Source of the DNA: Thermococcus celer Vu 13 = JCM 8558
GTDB lineage: Archaea; Methanobacteriota_B; Thermococci; Thermococcales; Thermococcaceae
Reading direction: 5' to 3'
Assembly: GCF_002214365.1 (NCBI RefSeq)
Contig: NZ_CP014854.1
Location: forward strand, 1,302,001-1,366,000
DNA: 64,000 bases
Shown: in pieces, positions 35,457 through 44,209 of the stretch
Layout of the letters: the number at the start of each line of letters is the position of its first letter
How positions within the stretch are numbered: the stretch's first letter is position 1
Position numbers and translations under genes: made by a program
The notes under the pieces: generated by a model
What the model saw: only the letters and a program-made list of their open reading frames with translations
Databases searched by the model: none
What the model was told of the DNA's origin: nothing

Positions 35457-37078
35457 ATGGCCAAGAAAATGGTGGTTGCACTGCTGGTAGTTCTGGTAGT
35501 CCTCAGCGTATTCGCGGTTCCAGCGAAGGCGGAGACCCTCGAGAACGGCGGTGTCATAATGCAGGCCTTCTACTGGGACGTTCCGAGCGGGGGAATCTGG
35601 TGGGACACGATAGCCCAGAAGATACCTGACTGGGCCAGCGCCGGTATCTCAGCCATATGGATTCCACCGGCGAGCAAGGGCATGAGTGGTGGTTACTCCA
35701 TGGGCTACGACCCCTACGACTACTTTGACCTCGGCGAGTACTACCAGAAGGGAACCGTGGAAACGCGCTTCGGCTCCAAGGCGGAGCTCGTGAACATGAT
35801 AAACACCGCCCACGAATACGGGATAAAAGTGATAGCCGATATAGTCATCAACCACCGCGCCGGCGGCGACCTGGAGTGGAACCCCTTCGTGAACGACTAC
35901 ACCTGGACCGACTTCTCAGGAGTTGCCTCCGGAAAGTACACGGCCAACTACCTCGACTTCCATCCGAACGAGGTTGAGGCGAGCGACCCCGGGACGTTTG
36001 GAGGCTATCCAGATATATGCCACAAGAAAGAGTGGGACCAGCACTGGGTCTGGGCGAGCGATGAGAGCTACGCGGCATATCTAAGGAGCATCGGCGTCGA
36101 CGCCTGGCGCTTCGACTACGTCAAGGGCTACTGGCCGTGGGTCGTCAAGGACTGGCTGGACTGGTGGGGCGGCTGGGCCGTCGGCGAGTACTGGGACACC
36201 AACGTCGATGCCCTCCTCAACTGGGCCTACTCGAGCGGCGCCAAGGTCTTCGACTTCCCGCTCTACTACAAGATGGACGAGGCCTTCGATAACAAGAACA
36301 TCCCGGCCCTCGTCGACGCCCTCCAGAACGGCGGAACCGTCGTCTCCCGCGACCCCTTCAAGGCCGTAACCTTCGTGGCGAACCACGACACGGACATCAT
36401 CTGGAACAAGTACCCCGCTTACGCCTTCATCCTGACCTACGAGGGACAGCCGGTCATATTCTACCGCGACGACGAGGAGTGGCTCAACAAGGACAAGCTC
36501 AAGAACCTCATCTGGATACACGACCACCTGGCGGGACTGTTTCATAAATTGGAAAACAAGTGGATCTTTTGATGACTTTTGTTTTCCGAAATTTTTAAAT
36601 AGTTTTGAGTCATATTTTTTTGATGGTGTGGCAGTCTCCGATATGTGGGGTTTTAAGCCCGAATGGAGGCTGAAAAAACGGAAGATGTGGGGAGTTTCCG
36701 TTCCCCCCGAAAGCCACCCGATGAAGCTGGAGGGCGGAAGGTTATCTGTTACGATAGTTTCAAAAGTAGCGGATAACCAGAACGGGAAGCACCAGCATAG
36801 TCTACTACGACAGCGACGAGCTCATCTTCGTGAGGAACGGCTACGGGAACAAGCCAGGCCTGATAACCTACATCAACCTCGGCTCGAGCAGGGTTGGAAG
36901 GTGGGTCTACGTCCCGAAGTTCGCGGGCTCGTGCATCCACGAGTACACCGGCAACCTCGGAGGCTGGGTCGACAGGTACGTCTCCTCCGGCGGCTGGGTC
37001 TACCTTGAGGCTCCCGCCCACGACCCTGCAAACGGGGAGTACGGCTACTCGGTCTGGAGCTACTGCGGCGTTGGGTGA
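35457..37078 (+). pseudogene. amyA: Secreted GH13 alpha-amylase gene disrupted by a 248-bp insertion
   Basis: The frame encodes a signal peptide ([21 protein letters not shown]) and a near-identical copy of the Thermococcus/Pyrococcus extracellular alpha-amylase. Catalytic residues are intact: Asp in [11 protein letters not shown], Glu in AVGEYWDTN and Asp in FVANHDTD. After WIHDHLAG (36536) the frame enters foreign sequence and stops at 36572. The C-terminal beta domain resumes at [15 protein letters not shown] (36785) and ends SVWSYCGVG. Removing 36537-36784 restores an open frame of 458 codons, the family length. The truncated product would keep the catalytic barrel but lack domain C. GCGGGTG upstream of the ATG is the ribosome binding site. 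Confidence 0.92.
36537..36784 (+). mobile_element. Small non-autonomous element, copy 1 (inside amylase)
   Basis: This 248-bp insertion shares a strongly conserved core (TCCGATATGTGGGGTTTTAA onwards, then GGAGTTTCCGTTCCCCCCGA) with a second copy at 43204-43430. Both copies begin CTGTT and end near AACCAGAACG. A hairpin lies near each end: GGAAAACAA with TTTGTTTTCC on the left, GGTTATC with GATAACC on the right. No long terminal inverted repeat or clear target duplication is seen, and there is no transposase. The subterminal palindromes suggest an IS200/IS605-mobilised (PATE-like) element; this is inference. Confidence 0.82.
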
Positions 37079-37134
37079 ATATTTCCTTTTTCAACGTTTC
37101 GTTGATTTTATTTTCTACCAGTTCTGCACGGGAT

Positions 37135-38577
37135 TCAGAACTCCTCAACCCACTTAACGGCCCTTGGAATTCTCCTCGCGACCTCCAGGGCGGTGAAGTT
37201 CTCGCCGAGCTCCTCTTTAGCCATATCCCCGGCGAGGCCGTTGAGGAAGGCCCCAACGGAAGCGGCCCTTAGGGGTTCATTGCCAAGCGCAAGCAGGGCC
37301 CCAACGATGCCAGCTAAAACGTCCCCGGTTCCTCCCGTTGTCATCCCCCTGTTGCCCGTCTTGTTGTACTTCCATGTTCTTCCGTCGCTCACGATGTCGT
37401 AGGGGCCCTTCAGAAGGATCACACCACCCATTTCTTCTGCCTTTTCCCTCACGAGCTCCCCCTTCCCCTCAAGGTCTCCTCCGGGCTTAAACCCGAAGAG
37501 GAGTTTGAACTCGCCGGCGTGGGGCGTCAGGACGAAGGTTTTGCCCTCCAGGACGCCCGGGTTCTCGGCGATGGCCTTCAGGCCGTCGGCGTCTATCACG
37601 AGGGGCCTTTCACAGCGGCTTACAAACGCCCGCACGAACTCTTTAGTCTCTTCGTTTAATCCAATGCCGGGCCCTATAACTATGGCATCAACCTTTTGGG
37701 CGAGTTTTAGCAGAGAATCAACGTGTTCTTTTCTGAAATTTTTCCCTTCGAAGGGCCTCAAAATCAAGTCGGGGTCGCTTATTCTCATAGCTGGATACTC
37801 CGGCATCGCGAGGTGGACCAGGTCCACGAGGTACGAGGCCGCCTTCCCCGCCAGGTAGGGCGCCCCGAAGTAGTCCTCGCTCCCCCCGATTATTAAAAGC
37901 CTCCCGTTCTGGCCCTTGTGCTCTCCCCCCTTCCGTAAGGCGAACTTGGCATCGCCCGGACCGACGAGGTGGTGGAGCTCCCGCGGGTAGCCTATCTTAA
38001 CGACCACGCGCTCAAAGTCTTTATACTCCTCCTTGTCCCACTGGAAGGTGACCGCGAAGTCGGCCCTAACGCGAACCTTAGATGGATAGCCGCTCGGCAG
38101 GTCAACGCTCACTATCTTCGCCCTTCCCGCGTACTCGTTTATCTTCTCTATCGCGCTCCTTACCGGCTCCCTCGGCTCGCCCCTCGTCCCGGCCCCGAGG
38201 AGGGCATCAACTATGACGTCGAAGTTTGAGAGGTCGAGGGCCTTTACGTAAGAGGAGTCCTTGAGAACCTTAACCTTCAGGAGGTCGAGGCCCTTCAATA
38301 TCTCCCAGTTGTGCCTGGCCTCCTCGCTCCTTATCTTTGCCTCATCGCCAACGAGAAAGACGGTAACGTCGTTGTCGAAGCTGAGGTGCCTCGCCGCCAC
38401 GAAGCCGTCGCCGCCGTTGTTACCCGTTCCCGAGAAGACCGCGATCCTGAGGTTTCTTCCAAAGCGCTCCTCTATGGTTCTCGCAACTCCCGCCCCGGCG
38501 TTCTCCATGAGCTGGAGGGGGGAGATACCGAGCCACCTCGCGTTGATGTCCCAGACGTAAACGTCCTCGATCCGCAT
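37135..38577 (-). CDS. nnr: Bifunctional NAD(P)H-hydrate epimerase / ADP-dependent dehydratase
   Basis: A 480-residue fusion that repairs hydrated NADH and NADPH. The N-terminal YjeF_N epimerase domain (about 1-210) has LMENAGAGVARTIEERFG and FSGTGNNGGDGFVAARHL. The C-terminal ribokinase-like dehydratase domain has GGSEDYFGAPYLAGKAA, VIGPGIGLNEET, VLTPHAGEFKLLFG and the nucleotide motif GMTTGGTGDVLAGIVGALL. The ATG at 38577 has GGTGAT upstream and matches family N-termini. It is convergent with the broken amylase. Confidence 0.95.
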   Translation of the reverse strand: MRIEDVYVWDINARWLGISPLQLMENAGAGVARTIEERFGRNLRIAVFSGTGNNGGDGFVAARHLSFDNDVTVFLVGDEAKIRSEEARHNWEILKGLDLLKVKVLKDSSYVKALDLSNFDVIVDALLGAGTRGEPREPVRSAIEKINEYAGRAKIVSVDLPSGYPSKVRVRADFAVTFQWDKEEYKDFERVVVKIGYPRELHHLVGPGDAKFALRKGGEHKGQNGRLLIIGGSEDYFGAPYLAGKAASYLVDLVHLAMPEYPAMRISDPDLILRPFEGKNFRKEHVDSLLKLAQKVDAIVIGPGIGLNEETKEFVRAFVSRCERPLVIDADGLKAIAENPGVLEGKTFVLTPHAGEFKLLFGFKPGGDLEGKGELVREKAEEMGGVILLKGPYDIVSDGRTWKYNKTGNRGMTTGGTGDVLAGIVGALLALGNEPLRAASVGAFLNGLAGDMAKEELGENFTALEVARRIPRAVKWVEEF

Positions 38578-38788
38578 GGGAATCACCGTGAGAAACTTGG
38601 GCAAGGTGGATATAAGGGCATCGGGGCATCAGGGGGTTACGTAGCCCAATGACTCAGGGGCACAGGGCACAGCCAGCGGTCGATTAACATAACGCCCGGA
38701 TAAATCCGATATCCACACGCCACGAGCGAAAATGCGAAAAGCGAGCTTCAGAGGGGCATGTTACCCCAGGCTCCCGCTTACTTTGTTC

Positions 38789-39055
38789 TCACCGCCGGCG
38801 ATCTTCGGTGTTATTCAGGTTTCCCAACCCCACGAGTAAAACGAAGAGGACGGAGATCACGAAAACCGAGACGAGAACGTCGACGTTATGGATGGTCGTG
38901 GGTCCCGGCCCGAGGGACGCCGAAGTGCACAGGTCACTCGTCGCACATGCGAGCTTTCTGATGGCGTAGTACAGTATCAGGAAACCAGACAGGAAGAGCA
39001 TCGTGAATCCAACGGCAATTCTTCTGATAAGGGCCGCAACCTCCTCACATGACAT
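38789..39055 (-). CDS. Small membrane protein, two helices
   Basis: An 88-residue protein with two hydrophobic helices (IAVGFTMLFLSGFLILYYAI and VDVLVSVFVISVLFVLLVGL) joined by a short loop with two cysteines. It has no recognised family. A good TATA (CTATATAA, near 39086-39093 on the minus strand) lies about 35 bases upstream of the ATG, which supports expression. No Shine-Dalgarno-like site is evident, so the transcript may be nearly leaderless. Confidence 0.6.
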   Translation of the reverse strand: MSCEEVAALIRRIAVGFTMLFLSGFLILYYAIRKLACATSDLCTSASLGPGPTTIHNVDVLVSVFVISVLFVLLVGLGNLNNTEDRRR

Positions 39056-39164
39056 ACTGATCCCCGAGGAGTTTTACCTTCAAGGGTTATATAGTTTTCC
39101 ATCCAACGGCGGTTTTCTTTTCGAGTCTTCGTTAAGAAACGGGGAAGGGCGTGAGTTGAAGGGG

Positions 39165-39716
39165 CTAACCTCCACCCAGAACCTCAACGGCCCTCCCGTA
39201 GTCCCTCTCGGAGTAGAGAACGAGATAAATCCGCTCCAGGCTCCGCGCTTCCTTTTCGAATTCCCGCACGACCTCCGCGAAAGTCCTCACAACCTCCTCC
39301 AGCGGACAGCCGTAGATGCCCGCGCTTATGGCTGGAAAGGCTATCGTCTTAACGCCGAGCTCCTCGGCCTTTTTCAGCGCACCGAGTATGGCCCTTCGGA
39401 GCTTCTCCTTCTTGTCTTCATCCCAGCGACCGCCGCAATACGGCCCGACCGTGTGGATAACCCAGCGAATCCCATGTTTTTCGAGTCTCAGGGCGGGGGT
39501 AACGACGACCTCGCCGTGATCTATGTAGTCCTTCCCGAGTTGCTCCCTCATGGCCTCCTTGCTTATCCTGATGTACTCGGAAACGTCGCCTGCCGCCGCC
39601 CTGGCTATCGCGTAGGCCACACCGCCGCCGTGCTCGAGGTAACGGTTGGCGGCGTTGACTATCGCTTCGGCCGGAAAACGGGTTACGTCCCCGCGGACGA
39701 TCTCAAAGGAGGGCAT
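39165..39716 (-). CDS. Macro domain protein (ADP-ribose binding/hydrolase)
   Basis: A 183-residue single macro domain. Family motifs: FEIVRGDVTRFPAEAIVNAANRYLEHGGGV (seen from residue 3), VIHTVGPYCGG and AFPAISAGIYGCP. Such proteins bind ADP-ribose and often hydrolyse ADP-ribose-1''-phosphate or remove ADP-ribose from proteins or nucleic acids. The specific substrate is not predictable. The ATG at 39716 is used because the upstream extension is low-complexity (GGGRSSGGSS) and lies over the end of the DUF835 gene; GGTGG precedes the chosen ATG. Confidence 0.93.
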   Translation of the reverse strand: MPSFEIVRGDVTRFPAEAIVNAANRYLEHGGGVAYAIARAAAGDVSEYIRISKEAMREQLGKDYIDHGEVVVTPALRLEKHGIRWVIHTVGPYCGGRWDEDKKEKLRRAILGALKKAEELGVKTIAFPAISAGIYGCPLEEVVRTFAEVVREFEKEARSLERIYLVLYSERDYGRAVEVLGGG

Positions 39717-39726
39717 GGAAACCACC

Positions 39727-40687
39727 TCAGTCGAAGAGCCTCCTGAGGATCTTCCTCCCCCTCTCGTCGAGGAAGGAGTCATCACCCGTCACTATCACGG
39801 TCGCCCCGTTCAGGAGGGCGTAGTCCCTCAGCGTCGAGAGGAACTTCATGACGGGTGTAAAACCGTTCTCGAGGATCAGGTACTCAAGGCCGTCTATAAC
39901 TACGACCGCGTTCTTCCCGGCATCGGCCGCGCGCTTCATGAACTTAACGGCGGTATCGAGCATCTTTGCGAGGTTCGTTGGGCTTATCGTGCGCTCCCCG
40001 GACAGTTTGGTGATCCAGAACCAGTTGGGTCTTTCCTCGCGTGTTCGGGAGAACACGAGAGCCCCGTCCAGGACATCGTCGGGAACGCTGGGCATCCTCG
40101 TGAGGCCGCCATTAAGCTCGAGTTTAACCTCGGAGGGCTCGAATTCACCGATGAAGGAACTGTCAAGAAAGGCCTTTATTGAAACGTAAGCCAGGAAAAG
40201 GGCGAATAGCGCGGTGGTCAGTCGTACGTATTCCCGGGCAAAGAAATAGCCCCCAAGGAAAAGGGCCACGGCAAAGACCACCTCCAGAATCGCCAGCAAC
40301 CGGGAGGGATTCGTTGTTTGCAAAGAGGAGGAACGCACCGGAGAAAGCCACGCACCCTGCCAGAACGATCAGGGAGTACAGCACATGCTCAGGGAAAAGG
40401 AACAGAACGGCCGCGAGGGGAACGACCGCGAAATACCTCAGCTCGTGGGCGTAGGGAATGCTCAAGAGGAGTTCATCCGAGGCGCGGATGTTACCGAGCC
40501 AGAGGAGGGAAGCGAAGAAGGCGAGGCCCACTATGTAAATGGCTTCTCCCCGGACGAAGAAGGGAACGGAGAGGCTCAACCACGCGAGGGCGTAGTAGAT
40601 CAGGGCTTTCCTCCCCGTAAGGTAATAGTTGTAGAAAAGTAGGACGTACGAGACCACGAGGGCGACCCCAAAGACGAACTCGATCAT
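39727..40687 (-). pseudogene. DUF835 membrane protein, frameshifted as read
   Basis: Two overlapping minus-strand frames together make one typical Thermococcales DUF835 protein of about 319 residues. The first frame starts MIEFVFGVALVVSYVLLFY and gives five helices, ending usefully at LLFANNES. The second resumes at SRLLAILEVVFAVALFLGG, continues with two more helices, and ends in the cytoplasmic DUF835 domain (NAVVVIDGLEYLILENGFTP; ATVIVTGDDSFLD). The change is +1 near 40300-40312, in the plus-strand run CGGGAGGGA. DUF835 domains resemble RecA-type folds and are of unknown function. It could be a real pseudogene or a single-base error in a G-rich run. Confidence 0.82.
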
Positions 40688-41958
40688 ACCAGCTCACCGA
40701 TCACCCGTTCGGCATCGTTAAGTATTCTCTCCTCGTCCAAAGTGAGTACTTCTCCGTCCAGCATTAAAACTTTTCCGTTCACTATGGTGGTCTCAACGTC
40801 GTTCCCGTTGGCGGCGTAAACCAGGTGGCTTATAACGTTGTTCATCGGCCTCAGATGGGGCCTGTTGAAGTCGATGATGGCCAGATCTGCGAGGTAGCCC
40901 TCCTTCACGACGCCCGCATTGAGCCTTAACGCCCTCGCACCGTTGACCGTCGCGGTCCTGAAGACCGTTTTTGCATCGGCCACCGTCGGGTCGAGGTTGT
41001 GGACCTTGTGGAGCAGAGCGGCCAGCTTCATCTCCTCCAGCATGTCGAGGTTGTTGTTGCTCGCCGAACCGTCCGTGCCGAGGCCGACGTTCACGCCCGC
41101 GTTGAGGAGCCTCTGAAGGGGCATGACACCGCTGGCCAGCTTCATGTTACTCCCCGGGTTGTGGGCCACGGTGACGCCGTTCCTCGCGAGTATCCGGACG
41201 TCCCTACCCTCGAGCCAGACGCCGTGGGCCATGATGACGTCGCTCCCGAGGAAGCCGATGTCGTCCAGAAGAACCACTGGGCTTTTACCGTAGCGTTCGC
41301 TTATCTGGCCTATCTCGGCCATCGTCTCGCTCACGTGGATGGTTATGAGTTTGCGGTGCTCGTTCGCGAGCCTTCTAATCTCCTTGAGCAGGGCTATGGA
41401 GCAGGTGTAGGGGGCGTGGGGCCCGAAGACGAAGTGAACCCTGTCCGAGCCGAGCTTATCTATGAACTCCATCGTCCTGAGGGCCTCCTTAATCTCCTTC
41501 TCCGTCTTTTCGGGATCGCCGAGGTCTATCATCCCGTAGGAGAGGTAGCCCCTGAGACCGCTCTCGAGGGTCACCTCGGCGACGGCGTCCATGTGGAAGT
41601 ACATGTCGAGGAAAGTCGTCGTCCCTCCTTTTATCATCTCCAGCGCGCCGAGGTAGGCGCCGACCTTCGTGTACTCCCTCGTCAGCTTCGCCTCCCGCGG
41701 CCAGATGTACTTCTCCAGCCAGTCCATCAAAGGCAGATCGTCGGCCAGGCCGCGGAGCAGGCCCATCGGGGAGTGGGTGTGAAGGTTCACGAAGCCCGGA
41801 GAAACGACCCTGCCCTTGGCGTCTATCACCGTATCGGCGGCCTCGTTGATGTTCCTGGCGACCTTGGTGATGCGGTTGCCCTCGATGAGAACGTCCGCCT
41901 CGATGACCTCGAAATTCTCCCCATAAACGACGTGACCGTTCTTGATGAGAATGCTCAT
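40684..41958 (-). CDS. mtaD: 5-methylthioadenosine / S-adenosylhomocysteine deaminase
   Basis: A 424-residue amidohydrolase. Metal ligands are visible in GFVNLHTHSPMGLLRGLADD, HVSETMAEI, and the late VGLGTDGSASNNNLDMLEEM. Family features such as FGPHAPYTCS identify the MTA/SAH deaminase group, which converts methylthioadenosine or S-adenosylhomocysteine to the inosine derivative. Together with MTA phosphorylase at 44210 it links to methionine salvage. The ATG at 41958 has GGTGAT four bases upstream. A decayed copy of this gene's promoter and first codons is found near 43540-43600. Confidence 0.92.
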   Translation of the reverse strand: MSILIKNGHVVYGENFEVIEADVLIEGNRITKVARNINEAADTVIDAKGRVVSPGFVNLHTHSPMGLLRGLADDLPLMDWLEKYIWPREAKLTREYTKVGAYLGALEMIKGGTTTFLDMYFHMDAVAEVTLESGLRGYLSYGMIDLGDPEKTEKEIKEALRTMEFIDKLGSDRVHFVFGPHAPYTCSIALLKEIRRLANEHRKLITIHVSETMAEIGQISERYGKSPVVLLDDIGFLGSDVIMAHGVWLEGRDVRILARNGVTVAHNPGSNMKLASGVMPLQRLLNAGVNVGLGTDGSASNNNLDMLEEMKLAALLHKVHNLDPTVADAKTVFRTATVNGARALRLNAGVVKEGYLADLAIIDFNRPHLRPMNNVISHLVYAANGNDVETTIVNGKVLMLDGEVLTLDEERILNDAERVIGELV

Positions 41959-42086
41959 AGTTATCACCATTGCCCTTTAAAAGGAGTCTTGAACCCGAAA
42001 ATTATAAGCCTTACCGTAATGGAGATAACGGGCGGGTCAATGGCCGTTAGCTCCGCAACAACCAGCCCGTGCCATTAATCCACAAG

Positions 42087-42317
42087 TCACCTGCCCGAGA
42101 TCAAACCCCTGAATTTCCTGTACATCCGCATATACTCAGAGTGAGCCTCCGAATTGTCCACGAAGAGGTACTCGTAGATGCTACCCGCAACCAGTGCCAG
42201 CAGGATCAAGAGTTTTCCCCCAAGCGTATGAACGTTATCCAGCCCGTAAATGAACAACAGGGAGATGGTCAGGTAAACGGCAAGGTCACGGAGCTTCGAT
42301 CTAACACTCACTTTCAT
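42087..42317 (-). CDS. Small membrane protein, 76 residues
   Basis: A short protein beginning MKVSVRSKLRDLAVYLTISL, with two hydrophobic segments (LAVYLTISLLFIYGL and LLILLALVAGSIYEYLFV) and a basic C-terminus. No family is recognised. The ATG at 42317 has GGGGGGATGTG upstream, and a TATA-like TTTATATATT lies about 40 bases away. These signals support a real gene, although its length alone would not. Confidence 0.55.
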   Translation of the reverse strand: MKVSVRSKLRDLAVYLTISLLFIYGLDNVHTLGGKLLILLALVAGSIYEYLFVDNSEAHSEYMRMYRKFRGLISGR

Positions 42318-42489
42318 ATCACATCCCCCCATATTCTCCTATGGGCGCGAGTAATATATAAACATTGCCACCCGATAAAATCCTCCTCGATCAAGCGCAT
42401 TCATTCACTTGGCCGGTGATTCCTTATACCCCCTCCACATCAATTTGTTGTAAAGGATGCTTTTCCGAACCAAAGGCCGGTAACCTACT

Positions 42490-42550
42490 GGGGCAGGGCC
42501 AGGAAACCCGTCATGGGCGACCAGTTTCCTTAGAGAGGTCATAACGCCCC
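42490..42550 (-). ncRNA. Candidate small structured RNA
   Basis: A GC-rich island lies in otherwise AT-rich DNA. On the minus strand, the TATA element GCTATATACA (about 42570-42579) is about 24 bases upstream of 42550, where the sequence begins GGGGC. That end can pair with GCCCC at 42490-42494. Inside, AGGAAAC and GTTTCCT form a seven-base stem with a 16-base loop. No open reading frame explains it, and the gene at 42583 ends before this promoter. No known RNA family is recognised. Confidence 0.4.
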
Positions 42551-42582
42551 AAAACTATCCAGCTTTTTTGTATATAGCCATC

Positions 42583-42930
42583 TCATTTTTCCTCACCCAA
42601 TTTAGTATCGACTTCAACTATATGTTTTTTGATACCCATTAAATACGCAAAAACAATAAAAAGCACCCAAAAATAAATGGAGCTGGGATCATGAGGACGT
42701 ATAGATTGGATAATTCTCATACCCACGTATCCATCCACAATCATTGATAAAGTGTACTCGGCTATTGATTTAATTTTGCCATCCAGGTAATAAGAAAAAA
42801 TTCCTGATACTGTGATGTATAGAGCCAACAGTATTAAAATTTCAGTGATAGATAAAAAGTGCGCCCATACCAGAACAATCACTAAAAGAGAGAGCAAAAC
42901 AACAAAAGACGAAACCCAAACTTTTTTCAC
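42583..42930 (-). CDS. AT-rich small membrane protein, unknown
   Basis: A protein of 115 residues if the GTG at 42930 is used (MKKVWVSSFVVLLSLLVIVL). It has three or four hydrophobic helices (ILILLALYITVSGIFSYYL; IYFWVLFIVFAYLMGI). A longer form from the ATG at 42951 adds seven polar residues. GGGGGCTGG lies before the GTG. Base composition is far more AT-rich than that of the surrounding housekeeping genes, which suggests acquired DNA. No homologue or function is recognised. Confidence 0.55.
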   Translation of the reverse strand: MKKVWVSSFVVLLSLLVIVLVWAHFLSITEILILLALYITVSGIFSYYLDGKIKSIAEYTLSMIVDGYVGMRIIQSIRPHDPSSIYFWVLFIVFAYLMGIKKHIVEVDTKLGEEK

Positions 42931-43203
42931 TTCAACCAGCCCCCAATGCATTATTCAATTATAACCAAACCCGAATCTGTTAATCTCCTACAGATAGATT
43001 CTCCCGTCTCCTCATATTTAAATTTTACGCTTTACTATAACACTATTATTTTTTTCGATGTGTTCTAAAAGGAATTACTTAAAGGGTATTTAATTCACCA
43101 TAAAACAGATTAAAAGAGTAGAACATTAAAACTATAAAAAGTAGTAAAAACAAAAAAACTCGCCCAAAACCTTCTGCAAAACCTTTTCTGAAGGAGGAAT
43201 CAG

Positions 43204-43430
43204 CCCGTTCTGGTTAGCCGTAACTTTTGTAAATATTGTTACGGTTAACCTTCCGTTCATTGGAGGGCTTTCGGGGGGAACGGAAACTCCCCACATCTTC
43301 CGTTTCCAACCCCCATTCGGGCTTAAAACCCCACATATCGGGGACATCAATAGTTAAACACGGAGCCATTTAAAGTTTTTTGAAAAACAAAAATATTCAA
43401 ACGTTGTGATAGTTACTATTTAGAGAACAG
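43204..43430 (-). mobile_element. Small non-autonomous element, copy 2
   Basis: A 227-bp copy of the element that interrupts the amylase, in the opposite orientation. It shares the CTGTT left end, the TATGTGGGGTTTTAAGCCCG and ACGGAAGATGTGGGGAGTTT core, and the CAGAACGGG right end. Its right-hand hairpin is GGTTAACCGTAAC paired with GTTACGGCTAACC. The arms differ from copy 1 but pairing is kept. Flanking DNA from 42952 to 43203 is AT-rich without genes. Confidence 0.8.
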
Positions 43431-43599
43431 CCCACCCTCGCAACCCCAACAAAACCTGCACTCCTTCCCGCTCGTACTCCTTGGCTTCGTCCAACGCCCG
43501 GAAGATACCCTTTACCTGCCCGTCAACATCCATCCCTTCCCCATAAACAACGTGACCGTTTTGATAAGAATGCTTATGCTCACCACCTCTGTTTAAAGG
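43431..43599 (-). pseudogene. Decayed fragment resembling the mtaD 5' end
   Basis: On the minus strand, a promoter-like CCCTTTAAA and GGTGGTGAGC are followed by AGCATTCTTATCAAAACGGT, then CACGTTGTTTATGGGGA. This is nearly the same as the first 13 codons of mtaD (SILIKNGHVVYGE), with one base missing. The remainder reads DGQVKGIFRALDEAKEYERE in one frame and has no clear origin. It abuts copy 2 of the small element, so partial duplication and decay at this locus is likely. Confidence 0.6.
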
Positions 43600-43645
43600 G
43601 ATGTGTTTCCGGTGGAAGTTAAAAAGGTGTCGGGAAAGAAAGGCA

Positions 43646-44107
43646 TCAGATCGGGACCCAGAGAGTCCAGGAGTAGGGGTTGAACTCGTTGTAATGATCC
43701 CAGATGCTCGCGTAGCCGTTCTCGACGAGCCACTCGTTGATGTTGAGGGCGTAGCCGTAGTTCCAGAACGGGAGGTAGAGAACCGCGACGACCCTGCCGT
43801 AGTGGTCGGTTTCATAGACGTCATCTACGTCGAGGAAGACGTAGTAGCCGTAGTTGTCGAGGAGCCACTCCAGGGCGGCCTTCGATTCCTTGCCTTCCTC
43901 CGTGTATATCTCTGGGGCGTTTATGTCGGCGAAGCGAATCTTGAACGTCTCCCCAGCCCGATATCCGTAATAGGAGTGGAACCACACCGTGTCCCCATCG
44001 ACGACCTTTGTGATGCGACCGTAGGCCTGGAACTCGTAGGCACCGGCAAAGGGCATCAAAAGCACCGAAACGAACACCAGTCCGATCAGTAGAGCAACCT
44101 TCCGCAT
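43646..44107 (-). CDS. Secreted thermonuclease (SNase-like)
   Basis: A 153-residue nuclease with a signal peptide (VALLIGLVFVSVLLMPFAGA) and a staphylococcal nuclease OB-fold. Motifs are YGRITKVVDGDTVWF, FKIRFADINAPEIY and DHYGRVVAVLYLPFWNYG, which carry the conserved Asp and Arg of the active site. It would degrade external DNA or RNA as a nutrient source. The gene stands alone. A TATA-rich stretch (GGATTTATAAATTTT) is immediately upstream. Confidence 0.9.
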   Translation of the reverse strand: MRKVALLIGLVFVSVLLMPFAGAYEFQAYGRITKVVDGDTVWFHSYYGYRAGETFKIRFADINAPEIYTEEGKESKAALEWLLDNYGYYVFLDVDDVYETDHYGRVVAVLYLPFWNYGYALNINEWLVENGYASIWDHYNEFNPYSWTLWVPI

Positions 44108-44209
44108 TTGAGGTCACCGAAAGACGTCGGGGCCCGGATTTATAAATTTTTTGTATATTGACCATATATGAGCCCCAAAAATATACATAATAATGACAAA
44201 ACATAAACA

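Noticed and set aside
36628-37008. 126-residue ORF starting inside element copy 1
   Set aside because: It reads through the element and then out of frame into the amylase C-terminal part. Only the short core peptide is shared with copy 2.
40999-42078. 359-residue plus-strand open frame
   Set aside because: It lies opposite mtaD, whose catalytic motifs are intact. The frame has no recognisable features.
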